Of a DNA stretch of 64,000 nt, positions 60,019 through 64,000 are shown piece after piece. The position numbers were made by a program, and so were the translations under genes. The notes under the pieces were generated by a model. The model was not told where the DNA came from. It ran no database searches and saw only the letters and a list, made by a program, of their open reading frames with translations. The stretch is from CAVRZY01 sp963725415. GTDB lineage: Bacteria > Acidobacteriota > Terriglobia > Bryobacterales > Bryobacteraceae. The stretch's first letter is position 1. Each line of letters begins with the position of its first letter. The stretch covers positions 1-64,000 of the forward strand of contig CAVRZY010000200.1 in assembly GCA_963725415.1 (NCBI GenBank), written 5' to 3'.

Positions 60019-61025
60019 GCGCCAACTCACTTCCCACCCTCTTACGCAGTTTTTTCGAGGATCATCTGGCCGGCCAGCGGGACGTGAGCCCCAACACCAT
60101 CATGGCGTACAGGGACGCGTTTTTGCTCTTTCTCCGCTTCGCTGCCAAGCGCAGCAATCGTCAAGTGATTCGATTGCAGCTGGAAGACCTTGGTCCCGCG
60201 GCACTGCAGGATTTTCTCAACCATTTGGAGACTGAACGCAGGAACTCCGTGGCTACCCGAAACTGCCGCTTGGTGGCCATCCATCGGTTCTTTGCCTACG
60301 TAGCCACATGTGAACCCCTCCACGCCCAGCTCTGTCGAAGAATCCTGGATATCCCGCGCAAGAAGACAACTACCTGTCCCATGACCTACCTGGAGCGGGA
60401 TGAAGTCAAAGCACTGCTGGCAGCCCCGGAACTCTCTCACCCCCGTGGCCTGCGCGACCTGGCACTGCTGACCTTCCTCTACAACACGGGCGCTCGCGTA
60501 TCCGAAGCCGTAGCACTGAATGCTTCTGACGTGCGTTTCGAAACGCCAGCGCAGGTTCGCATTTGCGGCAAGGGGAGGAAACAGCGCTGGTGCCCTCTCT
60601 GGGCCGAGACTGCCGAAACGCTGCGTACCTATCTTCAACAACGCCGGCTGAACGATCGGTCATCACAGCCCCTGTTTATCAATGCCCGAGGCCAGCGCAT
60701 TTCTCGCCATGGGGTGAACGTCATCGTTCAGCGACACCTCCGCACAGCCGCCAAGCAACGACGGTCTCTGGAACGCAAACGAATCGGGCCTCACACCTTG
60801 CGCCACACCGCGGCTATGCACCTCCTCCAGGCCGGAGTCGAACTCAACGTCATCCGTGCCTGGCTTGGGCACGTCAGTATCACGACGACCAGCCAATACA
60901 TAGAGATCGACATGAAAATGAAACGCGAAGCACTGGAACGCTGCGAGTCCCCGGCTCCGGCAGGCATGCGGGGAAACGCGTGGCGTCTCCGCGAGGATCT
61001 GATCCAATGGCTGCACGACCTGTGA
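60015..61025 (+). CDS. Tyrosine recombinase, RitC-like
   Basis: A 336-residue XerC/D-like integrase, third of the trio. Core-binding domain: FFEDHLAGQRDVSPNTIMAYRDAFLLFLRF. Catalytic residues: Arg in NTGARVSEAVAL, Lys in CGKGRKQRWCPL, HTLRHTAAMHLL, WLGHVSITTTSQY with the Tyr nucleophile. It ends ~60 bp before the right inverted repeat. No lesion is seen. Confidence 0.9.
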   Translation: MSANSLPTLLRSFFEDHLAGQRDVSPNTIMAYRDAFLLFLRFAAKRSNRQVIRLQLEDLGPAALQDFLNHLETERRNSVATRNCRLVAIHRFFAYVATCEPLHAQLCRRILDIPRKKTTTCPMTYLERDEVKALLAAPELSHPRGLRDLALLTFLYNTGARVSEAVALNASDVRFETPAQVRICGKGRKQRWCPLWAETAETLRTYLQQRRLNDRSSQPLFINARGQRISRHGVNVIVQRHLRTAAKQRRSLERKRIGPHTLRHTAAMHLLQAGVELNVIRAWLGHVSITTTSQYIEIDMKMKREALERCESPAPAGMRGNAWRLREDLIQWLHDL

Positions 61026-61084
61026 GCGGGAAAAATTATGCAGAGCACAACGCTTCCAGATCGCACCCGACGAGCGGATCCGGC

Positions 61085-61118
61085 CTCAACTCAACATAAG
61101 TGAGCGCTCAACATAATC
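61085..61118. repeat. RIT terminal inverted repeat, right
   Basis: Begins CTCAACTCAACATAA and ends GCGCTCAACATAATC, the complement of the left repeat with two mismatches. The last four bases AATC are the shared flank. Confidence 0.9.
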
Positions 61119-61466
61119 TGGGTTTTCATCTGCCATGCGGCGAATGAGGGTTCGAATCTCATCGGGGATCCTCGGTCTACCGCCGCGAGGTTGGGAACGC
61201 CAACGCCACTAAAGCCGGAAACCAGCACGCTGCCAGCCGGCCACGGTCTCCGGTTTCACCACGACCAGGACAACGGCCCACCGGGACCAGAAGCCACGCA
61301 GAAAGGTCCAGAACAACCGGTCGGCGGCACTCAAATTGGGGCGTGGACATTTTTGTTTGAGCACGGCAACCTGCTGTCGCAGGGCGAGGATCTCAAGGGC
61401 GGTGTCGCCCCGACTGCGGAAGAAGACTCGGAGTGCGGCCAGAAGCGCAAGGACGAATTCGACCAT
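61119..61466 (-). pseudogene. Integrase-core transposase, N-terminal fragment
   Basis: ATG 61466 opens MVEFVLALLAALRVFFRSRG, then ILALRQQVAVLKQKCPRPNL, DRLFWTFLRGFWSRW and LVVVKPETVAGWQRAGFRL. A TAG (61209-61211) replaces the expected Tyr, after which the same frame continues WRWRSQPRGGRPRIPDEIRT and MADENPD up to the RIT boundary. The rest of the gene is at 57420-57608. Already inactive by the nonsense change. Confidence 0.85.
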
Positions 61467-61710
61467 AACCACATGGTCGTAACATGCCGTAACGCCGCCT
61501 CGGCAGGCCAAAGGCTCCGGACTGCAATTCGCTGATTCCAAACCGCCATGAGGTTTTGGCTACAGACAGGCACACGGCCCTGGGCAAGACAGCGCTATAA
61601 TCGCCAGAGTACCGATCCCATTCAGAGACCGTACTTTAGGGTATGCGGGATAAGCCGTCCAACAGGGCACCGGCGAATTTTCGACTGGCAGTGTCGACGA
61701 ACAGGCACGC

Positions 61711-62484
61711 ATGCGGCTGAAATGCCTCGATGTCGGAGTGGACTTCTCTTCGGACGGCGGTAGCGTGCGCGCCCTGGAAAGCGTGTCGCTCGAAACAGCC
61801 GACGGGGAGTTTGTTTCGATTGTGGGGCCAAGTGGTTGCGGCAAGACGACCTTACTGCGAGCCATCGTCGGGCTGCTGCCTGTGAGGAAAGGCTCCATCG
61901 AGCACATCGTCTGCCGTGCGGACCAGAATCAACGAATCCTGACAGTCTTCCAGGAAAACAGCCTGTTCCCGTGGATGACGGCACTCGATAACGCGGCCTT
62001 CGGTCTCCGTATGCAGGGTATCGGGCAGCGCGAGCGGGAGGAGAAAGCCCGCGAGTTGCTGTGGCGGTTCGGATTTCGGGACCGTGAGGACGCCTATCCC
62101 TACCAGCTTTCCCTGGGGATGAAGCAGCGGGTCGCCGTCATACGCTGCTTCCTCAGCGACCCCGCGCTGATGTTGATGGATGAGCCGTTCGCGGCTCTGG
62201 ATGCCTTGACGCGCCTGACTCTGCAGGAAGAATTGTTGGGGTTGTGGGAGCGGGACAAGAAGTCGGTCCTGTTTGTCACCCACGACCTCGACGAGGCAAT
62301 CCGGTTGAGCGACCGTATCCTGGTCATGAGTCCCGGACCCGCGCAGATCATCGCAGAACATCGCGTTCCGTTTCCCAGGCCGCGGCCACTGGCTTTGATC
62401 ACCGAAAGTGAGTTCCAACTGCTCAAAGCCAAGATGCACCGGGAGCTCGGCCTGGAAATGGGAGAGCGAACCGACGTTCGATAA
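61711..62484 (+). CDS. ABC transporter ATP-binding protein, SsuB/TauB-like
   Basis: A 257-residue ATPase of the nitrate/sulfonate/taurine type. Walker A GPSGCGKTTLL (~38-48), Q-loop VFQENSLFPWMTALDN, signature YQLSLGMKQRVAVIR (LSxGM, typical of this subfamily), Walker B LMLMDEPFAALDALTR, and H-loop FVTHDLDEAI. It ends with the SsuB-like SDRILVMSPGPAQI. No permease or binding-protein gene is visible on either side, so the partner is elsewhere or lost. Its start follows the integrase-core remnant by ~240 bp. Confidence 0.9.
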   Translation: MRLKCLDVGVDFSSDGGSVRALESVSLETADGEFVSIVGPSGCGKTTLLRAIVGLLPVRKGSIEHIVCRADQNQRILTVFQENSLFPWMTALDNAAFGLRMQGIGQREREEKARELLWRFGFRDREDAYPYQLSLGMKQRVAVIRCFLSDPALMLMDEPFAALDALTRLTLQEELLGLWERDKKSVLFVTHDLDEAIRLSDRILVMSPGPAQIIAEHRVPFPRPRPLALITESEFQLLKAKMHRELGLEMGERTDVR

Positions 62485-62511
62485 GGCCGCCTACTATCTC
62501 CGCCGTTACCC

Positions 62512-62690
62512 GCAGTTTCTCCAATCCTCTGGTCAAAGAGCTGATGGAAGGATCCAGCAGCGGATCAACCGGCCGTCCCGTCCGGATTCCGAGAAATCTC
62601 GAAAGCAAGATCTACCGCGAGTGTCATCACGATTTCGTTGCCTGGGAGCGTGGTCTGCAAGACAGGGCTTTCGTGAAACTTGACGGCGCC
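62512..62690 (+). pseudogene. Possible fragment of an adenylate-forming (PaaK/CapK-like) protein
   Basis: After the ABC gene one frame reads FSNPLVKELMEGSSSGSTGR, then PVRIPRNLESKIYRECHHDF. SSGSTGxP is the phosphate-binding motif of phenylacetate-CoA ligase-like adenylating enzymes. No start codon, upstream domain or downstream motif is visible. The rest of 62690-62877 shows nothing recognisable. Confidence 0.35.
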
Positions 62691-62877
62691 GGACCAGGTC
62701 CGGGAGTTCTGCATTCAAGAGTTGCGGTGCCGCCATGGCGGCGTGCCTGTCAAATGGATTTGGCGCCAGTGCGAGACTCGGCGCGTGGCGCTCGCCGGGC
62801 CGGTCGTCACCAGGACCGGTAAAGTTCATTCGCCCCGGCTTGTGGGCACCTCGAAGGAGGCTGCGCATGCATCGTAG

Positions 62878-64000
62878 TCAGAATTCCCACTTCAACGCAA
62901 GCTGGATCTGCCGCGAGTTGGTCGCCGTCTCCGTGATGCGTCCCGCCGTGCCGAGATATCCCTGATTCGAGAAGATGTCCAGGTCCGACGGGACCTGGAA
63001 ATTGGGATGGTTCAGGACGTTGAACCCCTCGGCGCGGAACTGGACCTGCCGCCGTTCCTGCTTCCACACGATCTTGTGCAGCGCCAGGTCGACGGAGGTC
63101 AGACCCGGGCCGGTCAACACGTTCCGCCCCAGGTTGCCCAGGAACCCCGGCTGCGGCAAGCCGAAGGCCCGGGGGTCGAACCACTGCTGCGGATCGCCCA
63201 GGATAATGCGGGCGCCGGGCGCGGCGATGAGGTCCGGACGCTGCGAGGAATTCGTGGAGCCGAGGCGGGCCTGATCCAGGCCGATGAATGGAGAAAAATG
63301 CGCTCCCGTCTGGGCCTGCAGCAGCCCGTGCAGCGACCAGCCGCCCAACACAGTTCCGGCGGCGCCGCCGAGATCCGAGCCGGGCAGGATCCACGAAAAG
63401 TTCAAGGCAAAGACGTGACGAATGTCGAAGTCGGAAGGCCCGCGGTTGGCGCGGTAATTGTAGAGCTGCGGCATGCGGTCGCTCTGAATGAAGTCGCCTG
63501 CCGTTGACGGGCTCGAGTTCTCGTCGATCGACTTGGCCCAGGTGTACTTGGTCTGCAGACGGAGTCCCGAGCTCAACTGCCGGTTGAGGCTGGCGTTGAA
63601 GGCGTGATAAAAGGAGTTGAACTGGGTGCGGTGGCGATCGATCTGATCGAAGTTCGGGTTGATGCGCGGTGTATTTGCCGGGAAGTAGACACGCCCGTCG
63701 GCCAGGAACTGCGGCACCGGAGTGTTGGTGGAGCTGACCCGGCCGGCGAGGTGAATCCCGCGGGCGCCGCTGTAACCAAGCTGGATCGCGGTGCTGGCGC
63801 CAATCTGGCGCTCGATCGCGAACTGAGACTGGATGACGTAGGGTTGGTTGACGTAGTAGTCGACCACATCGATCGCTGGCAGCGTCGTGTTCTGAAGCGT
63901 CGCCTGCAGCAGGTCGGGAAAGGAGGGATTCCGCGGGCGAAGCCGGTAGTAGAAGGGCGGCAAACGGACCTCGCTCACCTGCAACTCCCGGCTGCCGATC
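62878..64000 (-). CDS. TonB-dependent receptor, Oar-like, C-terminal part
   Basis: The last ~370 residues of an outer-membrane receptor, running off the right edge of the window. Features are alternating barrel strands (FAIERQIGASTAIQLGYSGARGIHL), NASLNRQLSSGLRLQTKYTWAKSIDENSS, DFDIRHVFALNFSWILPG, and the C-terminal region VQFRAEGFNVLNHPNF ending IQLALKWEF with terminal Phe. This FNVLNHPNF ending is characteristic of acidobacterial carboxypeptidase-regulatory TonB receptors. It is convergent with the ABC gene. Confidence 0.9.
   Translation of the reverse strand, partial: IGSRELQVSEVRLPPFYYRLRPRNPSFPDLLQATLQNTTLPAIDVVDYYVNQPYVIQSQFAIERQIGASTAIQLGYSGARGIHLAGRVSSTNTPVPQFLADGRVYFPANTPRINPNFDQIDRHRTQFNSFYHAFNASLNRQLSSGLRLQTKYTWAKSIDENSSPSTAGDFIQSDRMPQLYNYRANRGPSDFDIRHVFALNFSWILPGSDLGGAAGTVLGGWSLHGLLQAQTGAHFSPFIGLDQARLGSTNSSQRPDLIAAPGARIILGDPQQWFDPRAFGLPQPGFLGNLGRNVLTGPGLTSVDLALHKIVWKQERRQVQFRAEGFNVLNHPNFQVPSDLDIFSNQGYLGTAGRITETATNSRQIQLALKWEF

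Larger units (their letters stand above)
57609..61114 (+). mobile_element. RIT element (recombinase in trio)
   Basis: A 3.5-kb element with three consecutive tyrosine-recombinase genes overlapping by ATGA, bounded by inverted repeats (57637-57670 and 61085-61118, 34 bp with two mismatches) and by AATC on both sides (57605-57608, 61115-61118). This is the described organisation of RIT elements. It interrupts an integrase-core transposase so cleanly that removal restores the reading frame. All three recombinases keep their catalytic residues, so it may still move. Confidence 0.92.

Noticed and set aside
61140..61170. GGTTCGAATCTC resembling a tRNA T-arm
   Set aside because: It lies inside the integrase-core transposase frame (EIRTLIRRM on the minus strand) and has no cloverleaf.

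Overview
The window looks like environmental bacterial DNA from an acidobacterium of the Solibacter/Bryobacter type. This is an inference from gene content: Oar-like TonB-dependent receptors with an N-terminal carboxypeptidase-regulatory domain, DUF1080 proteins, Tat-exported Gfo/Idh/MocA oxidoreductases, a PmoA-like (DUF6807) protein, high GC throughout, and LpxC as evidence of a Gram-negative lipid A pathway. The first ~2.03 kb does not fit. It is AT-richer, encodes a CARDB/GATase-like surface protein of archaeal flavour, and joins the rest inside a truncated aminotransferase gene, so it is probably an assembly chimera or a foreign insertion.

Region 1 (2.0-23.8 kb, all on the minus strand) is one long exopolysaccharide/O-antigen-like operon, read right to left. 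It runs: NusG/UpxY-like antiterminator, small RHH-like protein, Wza-like export protein, Wzc-like tyrosine kinase/co-polymerase, GDP-mannose 4,6-dehydratase, GDP-fucose synthase, a second Gmd fused to GDP-mannose 3,5-epimerase, a methyltransferase, Wzx flippase, Wzy-like polymerase, GT11 fucosyltransferase, and then glycosyltransferases, methyltransferases, a sugar aminotransferase and an acetyltransferase. Many neighbours overlap by ATGA. The logic is: make GDP-fucose, transfer it and other sugars, decorate by methylation, amination and acetylation, then flip, polymerise and export. A wzc-tail/gmd segment is duplicated 2,126 bp away.

Region 2 (24-32.2 kb) is mostly housekeeping: a broken ABC exporter, a YdcF-like protein, a small membrane protein, PgsA, LpxC, DNA polymerase I (divergent, plus strand) and a VapBC-type pair. 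Region 3 (32.5-42.3 kb, minus strand) holds a SIR2-TPR protein (candidate NADase/defence effector), then a carbohydrate-catabolism set: cyclase, DUF1080, a large secreted glycosidase-like protein, a sodium/solute symporter and an alpha/beta hydrolase. Region 4 (42.3-57 kb) alternates IS1380, IS1595 and IS110 remnants with a full TonB receptor, DUF1080, PmoA-like and two tandem oxidoreductases, plus a secreted protein with an internal repeat. Region 5 (57.2-61.5 kb) is a RIT element (three tyrosine recombinases) inserted precisely in an integrase-core transposase. The window ends with an ABC ATPase and the C-terminal part of another TonB receptor.

Single-base frameshifts, often at short homopolymers, break many otherwise conserved genes (DNA polymerase I, Wzc, symporter, DUF1080, ABC exporter). 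Sequencing or consensus error is therefore a serious alternative to pseudogenisation across the window.
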